Of a stretch of 64,000 nucleotides of DNA, positions 1 through 10,467 are shown piece after piece. The stretch covers positions 1,488,001-1,552,000 of the forward strand of contig BSYQ01000013.1 of NCBI GenBank assembly GCA_030272585.1. Direction: 5' to 3'. Every line of letters begins with the position of its first letter. Within the stretch, counting starts at the first letter, position 1. Under the pieces are notes generated by a model. That model was not told the origin of the DNA and did not search any database. It saw only the letters and a program-made list of their open reading frames with translations. The stretch is from Bryopsis sp. KO-2023. Taxonomy: Eukaryota > Chlorophyta > Ulvophyceae > Bryopsidales > Bryopsidaceae. The position numbers and the translations under genes were made by a program.

Positions 1-376
1 GCCATGCTGGAGCAATGAGGAGATCATGTTGGTGGTGCCAAACATATTCCAAAAGCTACATGCGCAACAAACAAAATAATGAATGGATGGTAAAGCTCAT
101 TCAAGCTCTTTTGTGATTCCTGGGAATATTCCATCTGTGGAATGTTACATGAATTACATGAATTTAATTTCGTTTTGGGGGAAAAAAACGAAATTAAGTT
201 CCAACGAAATTAAATTCCAACGAAATTTAATTCCAACGAAATTTAATTCAACAATATTTTCTTCCAACGAAATTTTCTTCTTTTAGAGTGTGAAATGTGT
301 TTGATCCAGAGATGCAACTCCAACACATCCAAGCAATCAAAAATCTAAATGCTGACCATACGTGATACATATATAT
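1..376. other. AT-rich flank, no gene seen
   Basis: No convincing coding region. Between about 178 and 284 a short AT-rich unit, roughly TTCCAACGAAATTTAA, is repeated four to five times in tandem with small changes. The retroelement that follows begins at 377, so this is the left flank of that insertion. Confidence 0.5.
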
Positions 377-577
377 GTGTTATTAACTTTTAGTTCATGA
401 GTTTATGGACTGGATCGGTGCTGGGCGGGTTTTGCTGGCACAGTCAGCCGCGGCTGACGCATTTGTGGCAGCGCTTGCATTTTGTGTTTGGGGCAGCGTT
501 CGCCTTGTTCTCGATTGTGGCTACTTCTGTGGCTTTAAAAGGCGTTGTCCTTATGTTCTCGCCACCTTTTTGCTTTT
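377..577 (+). repeat. Split direct repeat A1 of the YR retroelement
   Basis: A 201-bp segment repeated at 4528-4728. It begins GTGTTATTAAC in both copies and ends at a shared TTTTGCTTTT, after which the copies diverge. It also contains a small ORF that is duplicated simply because the repeat is. Confidence 0.9.
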
Positions 578-640
578 TGCAAAAACCGACCTTCACTCCC
601 GTGAACGGATCGGCTCCTTGAAGGAGATCTTTACCCCCGA

Positions 641-1324
641 ATGGAAAACGCTTTGCTAGAAGCTTTGCGACATATACTAGGCCAGGACCTAGGAAATTTT
701 GACGAAGCCTACGTGAGGCAGTCTTTTGTTACCGCGATCGAAAAAATACCCCACGTTACGACTAACCCGGTTGATCGTCCGAGTGGAACTACGTTAGGAG
801 ACTACTTCCCTATCGAAGGGACAGTTCAGGGTTTTCGTTTGTTAGAAAAACTCGGGCCTGGGGGATTCGCGAGCGAGCTCCGAACCTGGTCGCCGGTTGT
901 TTCAGCTTTGTTCGACCTCACTAGTGGTTTTTTGACTATTCTTTGCAGTCCGCACACGCCATTTGCAGTGCGCCAAGTGCTAGGCCCTTACGCTCAAGGC
1001 TTTTACAGAACTCTAGTTCTTTCCGTCGAAAGTTTAGAAGTGTTGAGGTTGAAGGCGGATAGTGGTGATAGTCACCCTGGGGCATGGAAACTTTTGCAAG
1101 AAAAAATACGCCTTTCATTTGCGGCGAAACAGTTTAGTGGAACGAGAACGGTCAACACACTAGAGAGTTTGAGCGAGGATTATCTGAAATCGCTTTCTAA
1201 GTCCCTAGGACAACAGCGCGCTCAGGGCTCTCGACCTCAGGGACGAAAACGAAACGAAAACGGCGCAGGAAGCAGTGGAGGCTTTCGTGATCGCAGTAAG
1301 GAGAAAACGACAAAAACAGAGTAA
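641..1324 (+). CDS. Gag-like ORF1 of the YR retroelement
   Basis: A 227-aa protein with no recognisable zinc knuckle. The first 170 residues look globular and mixed in composition. The last 40 are rich in Arg, Lys, Gly, Gln and Ser, as expected for a nucleic-acid-binding tail. Its place at the 5' end just before the RT ORF is where DIRS-order elements carry gag, so a structural RNA-binding role is inferred from position and composition, not from a domain match. The stop codon (1322-1324) overlaps the ATG of the next ORF in the arrangement TAATG, which suggests termination-reinitiation. Confidence 0.65.
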   Translation: MENALLEALRHILGQDLGNFDEAYVRQSFVTAIEKIPHVTTNPVDRPSGTTLGDYFPIEGTVQGFRLLEKLGPGGFASELRTWSPVVSALFDLTSGFLTILCSPHTPFAVRQVLGPYAQGFYRTLVLSVESLEVLRLKADSGDSHPGAWKLLQEKIRLSFAAKQFSGTRTVNTLESLSEDYLKSLSKSLGQQRAQGSRPQGRKRNENGAGSSGGFRDRSKEKTTKTE

Positions 1325-3342
1325 TGGATCCGTACCAGGCGTGGACTTCGCTCCAGGTACGAGCTCGCTATCAGGAATGGGTTCGAGTGGGGACGAGCCA
1401 AAGGGTGCTCAACCGTATCAGAAACGGTATTCGCGCCAGGTTCGTCGGCGTACCCGACCCTGTTTTTCCGAAAAAAAGAGTGAGATCAGTCGAAAAGAAC
1501 GACGAATGGGAAAAAATTAAACAGGATTATCTCAAAAAAGGGGCGATTCAGAAAATCGCAGCGCCTAGCGCGAATGGGATTTGCAGTCACGCTTTTTTAG
1601 TGGATAAACGAAATGAGAACGGAGAGGTTAGTGGGAAGCGATTGATAATCGACTTGCGACCGTTGAATCGCCAGGTCGAACCTCACCCAGTTCAATATGA
1701 GGATCTTAGGTTTCTTTCTTCGCATCTCACACCTAATGATTACCTCATCAAATGGGATCTTAAAGATGCATTTTTTCATTTGGGTATAGACCCCATGCAT
1801 CAACAGTTTTTCGAATTTGAGATGGAAGGGGAGTTTTTTCGTTGTACTTCCCTTCCTTTCGGTTATCGGGGCTCTCCCCTTCTTTTTTGCGAACTTATAC
1901 AACAGTTCGTTCGATTTTTACGGAACCCCGGAGGGGTTGCACATCTTGAATCCCAAGGGGATCATGATTTTATTTTCAAGTTTTGGGAGAGATATCGGAA
2001 TTCGTCCGATCCAGTCAGAATCACATGGTATTTAGACGATTTTATGGGGATGCATGGAGACCCCACAGAATTAGAAATTTTTGGATCATTAGTCAGAGGC
2101 ATGATGGGACAATTGGGATTACAGTGGAAGGAAGAAAAATCTTCCTGGAAACCACAGCGACGACTTCAGCACCTCGGTTTTCTAATCGATACCGAGTCGT
2201 GCTTATTTGTTTTGCCACCACACAGGCTCGCGAAGCTGAAGAAGCTCGCTCGCCGCGTGCGAGTTTCGGCTCTGCAGAAGGGACGGCGATTGCCCGCTCG
2301 GGATCTCGCCCAGTTCACAGGCTATGCGCAGTCGTGTCGCCTCGCCATTCCAGGAACGCGCTACTGGCTCCACCACCTCTATCGATGTCTCCACGGGCTG
2401 CGTTCTTGGAGCAGTCGGGTACAGGTTTCGCGTCCAGCTTTGGCGGAGCTTCGACACTGGCAGAAGCTCGACCCCAACAAAGTTTCCATGGCACTGTGGC
2501 CACCACTTCCGACTCACACCTTGAGCGTCGACGCGAGTACAACAGGATGGGGAGCGAAGTTGGAAACCCCTGGACAGAGGGTCCCCGCGCTCGCCGCGGG
2601 TTTTTGGCAACACACGGAGAAGCAACACATCAACGGCCTGGAGATTACGGCGGTTCGCAAAGCCGTCGAACACTTCAAATCGGAGCTGCGCAATCATCGC
2701 ATCACCCTGGTGACAGACAGTTTGGTCACTCGCTGGGTGCTGAGTCGACAGAATTCCAGATCGAGCGCGTTGCAACGCACGTACAGTCACGTGTATCGCC
2801 TCCTGGATTCTTTGGGAATCGATATGGACCTCAAGTGGATCCCTTCCAAGGACAACACCATGCCCGACATCCTGTCCCGACTTACGTCAGCCGAGGAGTA
2901 CAGACTACACCCGTCCTTATTCACGACTATCCAACGCCAGTACCACTGCACGTGCGACCGGTACGCATCCTTGGGAACTCGTCAGCTGGGGCGGTACCAC
3001 TCCTTACAGGAGGAGCCGGGCACGGAGGGGGGCGACTGCTTACGTCATCCCCTAGCGAGCTGGCGCAGGGAACGCAACTGGGTGTTTCCCCCGATTTCGG
3101 AGTTGCCGACGACTATCGAGTTTCTACTCCGCAATCGTCTGCCAGCCTTGTGCCTAGTTCCCCACTGGGGACACCGAGCGTGGTTCCAACGAATAGCAGC
3201 TTCGGCCAAGCGGATAGTGACCTTTCCTCCGAGCGCGAGCACGATCATTCCAGGACGTTTCGGAGGGACCGTACCACCGAACGCCTCAAGTTGGCGCTGG
3301 ACTGTTTATCAAACGGAGACTGGGTCGCCCGTTTGGTGCTGA
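1324..3342 (+). CDS. Reverse transcriptase / RNase H polyprotein of the YR retroelement
   Basis: 672 aa. The RT domain (about residues 60-330) copies element RNA into DNA; its catalytic box is YLDDFMG near residue 236. RNase H follows (about 395-525) with the expected acidic residues: the Asp in SVDAS, the Glu in NGLEIT, the Asp in VTDSL and the Asp in PDILSR. The last 140 residues resemble the C-terminal region of DIRS-like Pol where an adenine-methyltransferase motif NPPF is usual. Here the corresponding stretch reads WVFPPIS, so that activity may be lost. The start ATG overlaps the gag stop. The 3' end overlaps the recombinase reading frame. Confidence 0.9.
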   Translation: MDPYQAWTSLQVRARYQEWVRVGTSQRVLNRIRNGIRARFVGVPDPVFPKKRVRSVEKNDEWEKIKQDYLKKGAIQKIAAPSANGICSHAFLVDKRNENGEVSGKRLIIDLRPLNRQVEPHPVQYEDLRFLSSHLTPNDYLIKWDLKDAFFHLGIDPMHQQFFEFEMEGEFFRCTSLPFGYRGSPLLFCELIQQFVRFLRNPGGVAHLESQGDHDFIFKFWERYRNSSDPVRITWYLDDFMGMHGDPTELEIFGSLVRGMMGQLGLQWKEEKSSWKPQRRLQHLGFLIDTESCLFVLPPHRLAKLKKLARRVRVSALQKGRRLPARDLAQFTGYAQSCRLAIPGTRYWLHHLYRCLHGLRSWSSRVQVSRPALAELRHWQKLDPNKVSMALWPPLPTHTLSVDASTTGWGAKLETPGQRVPALAAGFWQHTEKQHINGLEITAVRKAVEHFKSELRNHRITLVTDSLVTRWVLSRQNSRSSALQRTYSHVYRLLDSLGIDMDLKWIPSKDNTMPDILSRLTSAEEYRLHPSLFTTIQRQYHCTCDRYASLGTRQLGRYHSLQEEPGTEGGDCLRHPLASWRRERNWVFPPISELPTTIEFLLRNRLPALCLVPHWGHRAWFQRIAASAKRIVTFPPSASTIIPGRFGGTVPPNASSWRWTVYQTETGSPVWC

Positions 3343-4382
3343 ACGATTTTTCGGAGTTTTGGTCCCATCAGTTGGCTACGTTGGGCGAGGAGAGAGGTTT
3401 GGCTTTGTTGCAACAGCGTTTGAATGCATTGGCGCCCAGTACACAGAAGGGGTTGCGCCCCCAGTTTTCTCGGTTTTTATTGTTTTGTCTTGGCGAACTT
3501 TTCGAAGCTTTTCCTCCAGCCGAGTCTACATTACTGGCTTACGTTCATGCCATGAAAGCCTCCGGCTCAGTGGTTGTGACGACCGCCACCACCTACCTTT
3601 CTGGAGTTGCGAGTGTGATGAAACTTCTCGACTGGGAGCTTTTAACTTTTACCAGCATGATCAACGGCGTGCTAAGCGGTTGGGGGAAGGAGGGCCCACG
3701 CGCCGACGCCATTCAAGCGTTTTCGCCTAGCGTTCTGGAACGCATTCTGGCGACTGTGACGCCGGAGCTGGCATTGGCGCCTTTCCGTGACGTCTTACTC
3801 GTGACCACCCTCTACCTGTTTTTCTCCCGATCCTGCAGCGGCGCCGGGGTTTTGGAAGGAGACCTGGAGGTTTTACTGGCCGACCAAGCTCTCTTTTTTC
3901 GAGAGAGGTATACCAAGGGCGTCGGCTCCCAAAGTTCGCAGCGGTTGCGACTGCGCACCCTCAGGGATCTCCCCTCCTTTCTCCTGGACCTGTACCTGCT
4001 CTATTTTTCCCGGCGTCGTGAAGCTTGGATCGCTGCTGGCACTGAATCGTCCTACATCTGGCAGTTACCTGATGACCCTCCCCCCACCACTGGTGCCTCC
4101 GTTCGCGCCAGGTTTCAAGCTTTCTGTGAGTTCTACCAGCCCTTGCTGCCCCCAGGTGACTGGACTTCGCACTCGCTGCGTCGTGGTGGCGCTACAGCGG
4201 CTCTCCATTCCGGAGTCTCAGTTTGGAAGCTGCGCATTTGGGGTGGATGGTCTGCCCGCTCTAACGCAATCTGGCGTTATTTGGACTTGGCAGCTTCGGC
4301 AGCCCCCTTTGGTGCTACCCTGTTCGCGGGCTTGTCTGCGCCTCCTGCGTCTTTTCCCGATGATACTTCTGTCTTCGAGTGA
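3183..4382 (+). CDS. Tyrosine recombinase of the YR retroelement
   Basis: This frame is open from 1983, but the part upstream of about 3180 merely shadows the RT ORF, so the entry covers the recombinase-like part. An N-terminal helical region (AESTLLAYVHAMKASG and following) is typical of the core-binding domain. The catalytic half contains an Arg in FFSRSC (about 3830), HSLRRG supplying the H-x-x-R pair (about 4168-4185) and a Tyr in IWRYLDL (about 4276), the expected nucleophile. The enzyme would insert the circular DNA copy. No start codon is obvious; translation could come from frameshifting or internal initiation within the overlap with the RT ORF. It ends 18 nt before repeat B1. Confidence 0.82.
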   Translation, partial: VPTNSSFGQADSDLSSEREHDHSRTFRRDRTTERLKLALDCLSNGDWVARLVLNDFSEFWSHQLATLGEERGLALLQQRLNALAPSTQKGLRPQFSRFLLFCLGELFEAFPPAESTLLAYVHAMKASGSVVVTTATTYLSGVASVMKLLDWELLTFTSMINGVLSGWGKEGPRADAIQAFSPSVLERILATVTPELALAPFRDVLLVTTLYLFFSRSCSGAGVLEGDLEVLLADQALFFRERYTKGVGSQSSQRLRLRTLRDLPSFLLDLYLLYFSRRREAWIAAGTESSYIWQLPDDPPPTTGASVRARFQAFCEFYQPLLPPGDWTSHSLRRGGATAALHSGVSVWKLRIWGGWSARSNAIWRYLDLAASAAPFGATLFAGLSAPPASFPDDTSVFE

Positions 4383-4400
4383 CGCGGTGGCGGTTCGGTG

Positions 4401-4982
4401 GGCATATTTGATTTTTCGAACATATGGGACAGTTTTTTAAAGGTTGAATGAATGTTTTCTACAGTTTTCTTGGAGTGTCTGTGTGGTTGTGTTGGGGTGG
4501 GTACTTCGAGCCAGTTTTTTTCCATAAGTGTTATTAACTTTTAGTTCATGAGTTTATGGACTGGATCGGTGCTGGGCGGGTTTTGCTGGCACAGTCAGCC
4601 GCGGCTGACGCATTTGTGGCAGCGCTTGCATTTTGTGTTTGGGGCAGCGTTCGCCTTGTTCTCGATTGTGGCTACTTCTGTGGCTTTAAAAGGCGTTGTC
4701 CTTATGTTCTCGCCACCTTTTTGCTTTTCCCGCCCACCCGACCCGTTTTTCTTTGGTTTATTGTGCAGTTTTTTGTGTAAGTCCTGCACGGGGAAAAGAG
4801 AGTTACAGGGAAATGAATGAGGATTTTGTATAGGGGGTAATCTCTTTCGGACAAAGGCATATTTGATTTTTCGAACATATGGGACAGTTTTTTAAAGGTT
4901 GAATGAATGTTTTCTACAGTTTTCTTGGAGTGTCTGTGTGGTTGTGTTGGGGTGGGTACTTCGAGCCAGTTTTTTTCCATAA
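4401..4982 (+). repeat. B1-A2-B2 terminal block of the YR retroelement
   Basis: B1 (4401-4527) and A2 (4528-4728) abut exactly. A unique 127-bp stretch (4729-4855) follows, then B2 (4856-4982), a copy of B1 ending in CCATAA. This is the 3' half of the split-repeat system used for circularisation in PAT/Ngaro elements. Confidence 0.88.
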
Positions 4983-6190
4983 ATACGTCATACCCGAAAG
5001 CCTCTCTCTGAAATTAAAAGGAAAAGGCCGCCCACAGCCACTCAAACACTGGTAAAATCTTATGTAGAGTCGACAAGACCTCACAACTTTGAACAGCTTC
5101 CACTGTCAAAAGCCTCCAAAAAATCAGTCGAGAGTGGGTGCATCTCGACACAACACCCACTGCATGTCGGATTGAAAATTGCACTACCGCCGCCGTTTTT
5201 GCCCAGTAGCCCCCTTCCCCTCTTTCTATTCCAGTCCGCATCGACAGAAATTGAGATCCACGCAGCCGCGCCGTGTTGACAGGATGGATTCGCTTCTTGT
5301 TGTCACCTCGACCCGAGGTTTCATGCCGCTCCAAATGCCATGAGTTCGTTTTCAAGTATGAACCCTCTGCGGCCGCTTGTGGGATGCGTCGATCTAGTGC
5401 ATGCAGATGTGCCGTCACAGGATGGTTTCGAGATACCAAGACGCAGCCGTCGAACGATGCGTCGCCACGACGCATTTATCAAGGCTTCTTTTTATGGTCC
5501 ACTGCGTCGCTGCTGCTGCTGGAATGCCATATTCGGTTATTCGATTATTCGCTCGGTTTCTAAACTGGAGGGTAAAATTTTTGCTTTTTCACCTATGGAA
5601 TGTAGTGGGTTTCTTTCGTCATTGCTATCGAACCCATTTTTTTCGTCGAGTTGGAAAATTCAGGGTGGCGCGGCAGCCCGGTTCGGGTTCAACCCCTGAG
5701 CGCTCTGATGTTGGTTATTTTGACAGTATCAAAGGAGTTAATTAACTGACCGTAACCGTAGAATTCCCGCCCTCCTTACTTACTGGCGCCTTTGACGCTT
5801 TTTCTTCACGCGCGCATATTGTCTACAGTTCACCTGCACGCGTTATAAGTTCACAGATATCGACAAGGAGCAAAGATGCACTCGTTCGCTTCAACGCTCG
5901 GGGATGCAATCATGTAGGGATGCATACAAAGTCGTCACCGCATTTGATGTTTTTCTTGCCCCTTGACGCTTTTATGTTTTTATTCTTTTATTTTTTCTAC
6001 AGGGAGGACTGGCTGCACCTCATCCTCATACTTCTGGGGATATGTTTTCTGGAATTTGGCTTCGGTTGGGCGTCGAAGGTACAGTCTCTGGAGTCAAATA
6101 TCCTCACAGTTGCAATCTCTAGAAATGTTGTCCAGTCCATTGATGATCAAGGTTTCAAATTCTAATTTTCGTTTGCAATTTTCGATACAG
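4983..6190. other. Gene-poor stretch upstream of a spliced gene
   Basis: No protein I can support. Several overlapping small ORFs (for example 5014-5475 minus and 5340-5699 plus) have no recognisable motif. Upstream exons of the gene at 6191-7948 may lie here. One candidate, 6003-6078, has good AG and GT borders, but its reading phase could not be settled. Confidence 0.35.
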
Positions 6191-7948
6191 ATGGTTACAA
6201 AGACCAAGGCGGACCACCGTGTTTTGGCACTCGAGGTAAGCAATACGAATTTCAATTTCTCGACCCTCCGCATTCTTCTTGCACCCCTGTTTCTAATTCT
6301 TTTTGCCGGCACTGAACATTGCTGGAATCATCTCTTGCAAAGCCTGAATGAAAAAGCACTCCAAACTGTTCCCTTGGGCAGCACCTCTCAATTTCTGAAT
6401 TCGTTCATTCAACGACACGTACAATTCAGCAGCGATCATTTGTTGCGACTGTAGCTCACTCTCAAGTGCAATTGAAACCCTGTTCAGCACCTCCAATTCG
6501 ATACGCATGTCTGGATCCATGGATCCATGGATGTTTTGGACTGGAATCTTAACCACCAATTTTCTGTATTTGACATTCAATAGAAACGGATCGGGGACCT
6601 GCAGAGGACCGTGGATGAGCTGCGAAAGGAAAAGGTAAAACCTCTCAGTCTGGTTGAAAATAAGAAGCAAGCAATACACAACTGTGAAATTGTGAAAGAC
6701 TTCGACTTCTTGTTCAACAGGTTTTCAAATCATGCTTTAAAAAAACATTGTGCTATTTTTTCTTGAAAAAGTTTTTTTGTTTTTTTTTGGTTCGAATCTT
6801 TGCCAAGAACCTTGTACCTCTTTCATGGCTGACATGGTGCAATCAAGTTTCTCTGTTGAGTCATTCTTATTGTTGCTGTTCCTCAGGAGGAGATGCTGGC
6901 CTCGGAGCTTGCTGCCACCAAGACTGTGCTCTCATCGTTCGTGAAAGAGCAAGAAGAGCTGCTGCAAAAATGGTAAGGGGAAAAGGAAACAAAAAGAAAA
7001 GGGGGCCCATTGAAGCAACCCAGAATCATTAAGAACAGCAAATATTGGAAACCCGGTTTACTTGTTTTTCACACTGAATGATTGAGATGACAGTCCCTCA
7101 TTCTAACTCAGTAACAAGTATAGTTATGGAAAAGAAAAAGCTGGTTCCCTGATGGGGGGTTGGGGTTTTCTTTTTTCTAAATGTGTGTCTTGATTGTTTT
7201 TGTTGTTTGCTTTGATTCTCCACAGGCAAAACCTGCTCGTGGCTCAGGAAACCAAGCACAGGGAAAGTGTGGAGAGGAAGTCATTCCCCCACGAGACTAA
7301 AGTGCCCCAGTTCATTCCGGTGAACCATCAACAGGGCTTCAATCAATCAATCAATCAAAAGGGCTTCAACTTCGGTGCCCAGGTACAAATAGATGGCAAT
7401 CATTTCTGCTGCATGTGCATGCGTGGGAAAAAAAGGAAGCCTACACGATTGCTGGGTTTTTTTTAATCTTTTCTCTCGATGTTTTTTAATTGTATACTTA
7501 ATCGTGTGTATCCTTTCAGCCTTCCACCTCCAGCCAATCGCCAAGCCCTTTCACCTTTGCTGCGGTAATGTGAACGATGAATTAGAAAAAAAAAGTTGAT
7601 TTTTGAAGAATCAAACAAATGAACTCTGTTTGGAAAAGGGGCTGGAAAATGGGTGCTATATTGTGTTGATTTGAATGTTGTTGGCAATGCAGGAAGCCGA
7701 AGGCGATCCTTGTGGAGAAGAGCAGGTTGCGAATCGTCCTGTGGACCGGGAATGGCTGCAGGCAAGCTTCGCCCAGTACATGGAAACTGTTGGGGAGGAT
7801 GATGTGGAGTCTGGGGGCTGCCCTAGTCCAGACTATGGAGTGAGTTATGTGGTTGGTAAAATTTTTGTGCATTCTGCCAGATGGGTTCTTGTACTGACAT
7901 TGTCATGTGTCTCGTTTCTTTCAGGTGTGTGATCGCTCCTGCGACTAA
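6191..7948 (+). CDS. Unknown coiled-coil protein, 3' exons of a cellular gene
   Basis: Seven exons with GT-AG borders keep one frame to a TAA stop: 6191-6235, 6584-6634, 6887-6972, 7226-7382, 7520-7564, 7693-7839, 7925-7948. The first four encode a charged heptad-type helix (KRIGDLQRTVDELRKEK and following, about 85 residues), a probable coiled coil. The next part is Gln/Asn-rich with aromatic-Gly or Phe-rich spots (GFNFGAQ, SPFTFAA). The end is acidic, and the last exon encodes VCDRSCD. The family is not recognised and the 5' exons are missing or unresolved; the YR retroelement lies upstream and may sit in an intron. It is the only candidate cellular gene in the window. The evidence is phase-consistent splicing plus non-repetitive coding sequence. 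Confidence 0.6.
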
Positions 7949-9132
7949 ATCTGGCAAAAAAAATAGACTTGAGAAAAAAATTAACAAAACAAACAAAAAG
8001 AATCAGTTTTTGAAGGGAGTGCATGTTTTTTCTTTCTTTCTTGGGGTGGGGCGTATTATTAAAAAAAAAACACCTCACAGGGGTGCAAAAAAAAAAGAAA
8101 AAAGAAAAAAAAATACCTCACTGGGGTATAAAAAAAGAAAAAAGAGGGGTATTGGGGTGGGTTTTTTCTTGGAGTTTTTTCAACCACAAGGTTTTTCTCC
8201 GTCAACAAAAAAAATAGCATTTGTGTCAGGAAGGGGCACAGAAAAGGGTTCGAGTCCCAAATGCTCATTGGAAACAGTCCTGCATAATGAACAAGCAGAT
8301 GCTCTTCTCTTAATTTAGGAGAGAGATTTAATATGTGATCAACAATCGAGGTTGTAGACTTTCCTGTTCATTTTTGCAAGGGTGGCACGTGGAGCCTCAT
8401 TGATTCATGGATTCAAAACGCCAGAATTACGTTACCCAATACAATGCCGTCGACTTCAATAAAATCCATTGAGGGGAGATCAGGCTTGGCGATCGGCAAA
8501 GCGCCGCCAGTTGGAGGCCTAGGGATTTCCGTGTCCCTGAGTTTATCATTTTTGACGAATGAAAACAAGATCTTCGGAGTTGCTTGGATGCATTCCATCA
8601 TGAATCTGGGTGGTGTTCGGCCCCATGATTGCTGGATTTTTTGGGGAAGTGTCTGGGTCCTATGAGTCAGCGATTTGGGTGGTTGGGGGAATGTCTATGG
8701 TAGGGGGCATCATAACTTTGTTTTTGAAAGATAGTGTCAGGGAGGAGGCGAGAAGAAAGCGGCTGGAGTATATTGCCCTTCAGGATTAGGTTGGATTATG
8801 ATGTGGAGTGGATGGTGTTGGTTTTTTGTGCTTGAAAAGTTTCCCCAGATGATAGACACCAACCCTTGGTTTGCTTGTCCAATACTGATATCAGTAGAGA
8901 AGACATCAATTAAATTAGAAAGATTCAATAAATTTTTTAGGTGGGTTGCTTGTCATGAGTGCTGAAGAAACGTTTGCAGTTCCCATTGTGTTTGTGTCTT
9001 TTTTTCCTTTGCCCCTTAATGTTTCTTTTCCGCGTGGATCATTCTGTGGGGAATGGCTGCACAGTCGCACACCCCCGGTAGCCTCTACAAACGATTTCGT
9101 GGCTGTCCATGCTTTCTCAACACCTCGGCAGT
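7949..9132. other. Non-coding region with A-rich and G/T-rich tracts
   Basis: Purine-rich A-tract microsatellites lie at 8055-8150, within two imperfect copies of a unit containing ACCTCAC(A/T)GGGGT. Small ORFs here are low-complexity and unsupported. Confidence 0.4.
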
Positions 9133-9743
9133 GACCAGTTGTACAACTCTCGTGACCAAAATCGCCTGATTTCGGACACGCAAAATCATTGTCACAGTCA
9201 TTGCATCAAAAGAGGACTTGAATCGATGTCTTTCGATTTGAAAATTTGGCAGCAATTTTTTCAAGTGTTTTCCAACACGTCTCCAAATGTTTATGATTTT
9301 TGGATTGTTTGGTGTGTGTTTGTTAGGGGCCTAGATTTTTCCCCTCTTTTGCGGTGGGGGTTCCAAATCTAGCCTCATTTTTCATTCACTTCCTGAATCA
9401 AATTTCACTCAAAAACATGCCCACGGGGTTGTGGTTCTTTCAAATAAATTGGCGCACTTCAAAAATACCAAAAACAATACCCAGCATGGCGGCAACAGAC
9501 ACGAATTAATGGCGAAAAATCGACGATTCAGACGATTTTTCGCCTAAATTAAGTCACGATTCGTCGATTACTCACAATTTACGCAGGCAATCGAAACGAA
9601 ACTTTGAAGGTGGCAGTGCAATGTTTTTACCATACTACAGTTAAAATTTCGAGGCGTGTCAGAAAGTGGTTGCCTAAAAATTTGGGATAGAAAAATAGTC
9701 TCTTATTGGCCACTTTTTGGTCACGAGAGTTGTACAACTGGTC
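9133..9743. mobile_element. 611-bp MITE with 29-bp terminal inverted repeats
   Basis: The left end begins GACCAGTTGTACAACTC and the right end is its exact reverse complement over 29 bp. A 4-bp direct repeat, CAGT, flanks it (9129-9132 and 9744-9747). No internal ORF encodes a transposase, so it is non-autonomous. The superfamily is not assigned; a 4-bp duplication is not decisive. Confidence 0.75.
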
Positions 9744-10467
9744 CAGTATCGATCCATGGGGCATTCCCGTCGTTTCAATAATTGTTGGAACCCACTCGAT
9801 CGACATGTCGAGGTTATAACCTATCAGTTGCAGAGAATTCCGGCCCGAGCAGCCGTTTGCCGCATCCCGATTTAATGCGCGGGCGGAAAAACGGACGAGC
9901 AGGTCTTTCCCCCTTCGTACGACGCGTCATGCTTTCTTGGCGCCGCCACCAGCTCGTCTGCTCCGAGCACGAACGCCCTCTAGGCCTCTCCTTCGTGATC
10001 TTTCTGGTAGCTCTGTCTGCTATCTATCCATGCTCCACTTCGAAACGAATTCGTTTTCAAGAGGACAGGATTGAGTAAGCTAAGTAGCATGGACCAGTTT
10101 TTCTCAACAGAAAGCAACAACCAAGGGTATGACACCCTTTAATTTCTTAAATGCACTGGACATTGCAATTGCTCTGAATCCCTGCTGCCATGTCCTGTGC
10201 AGGTCTCACACCGCTGGGGTTGGCTTGCGTGAGGGGCCGATCAGAAACGGTGGAAACTCTGCTTGATGAGTGAATAGAATGGATGGTGTCACACACTCTT
10301 GATAATCATCTGTGTGTAAAAAAAACGGTGCAAATGGGGCGATCGATCGAATAGGTGGTTACAGAAAATTTATTGCAGCGTCAAAATCTGTGGCTCATTG
10401 GTGTGCTGCCATTCGTTGTTAATTAACGTGGTTCATGTGTAGATTTTCAGAGCTGAGGAAACAACAA
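9744..10467. other. No gene recognised
   Basis: An ORF at 9782-10078 (98 aa, basic) has no motif I recognise. The stretch otherwise looks like ordinary intergenic DNA up to the CACTA terminus at 10468. Confidence 0.35.

Larger units (their letters stand above)
377..4982 (+). mobile_element. PAT/Ngaro-like tyrosine-recombinase retroelement
   Basis: A complete 4.6-kb element with split direct repeats in the order A1 - ORFs - B1 - A2 - B2. A1 (377-577) matches A2 (4528-4728), and B1 (4401-4527) matches B2 (4856-4982). This arrangement is known from PAT and Ngaro groups of the DIRS order, which replicate through a circular intermediate and integrate with a tyrosine recombinase rather than an integrase. 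Three overlapping ORFs fit: a gag-like ORF, an RT/RNase H ORF and a recombinase ORF. As expected for this order, I see no target-site duplication. All three ORFs are open, so the copy could be recent. Whether it belongs to PAT, Ngaro or a sister group needs a tree. Confidence 0.88.

Noticed and set aside
397..659. Short ORFs in repeat A1 (and again in A2 at 4548-4820)
   Set aside because: Duplicated because they lie in the direct repeat; no sign of coding constraint.
1983..3180. Upstream 400 codons of the recombinase frame as protein
   Set aside because: Composition is that of a shadow frame under the RT/RNase H ORF; only the part after about 3180 matches a recombinase.
5014..5475. 153-codon minus-strand ORF as a gene
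   Set aside because: No motif, no splice context, and competing ORFs of similar length on the other strand.
8023..8318. Lys-rich ORFs in the A-tract region
   Set aside because: Low-complexity translation of purine microsatellites.
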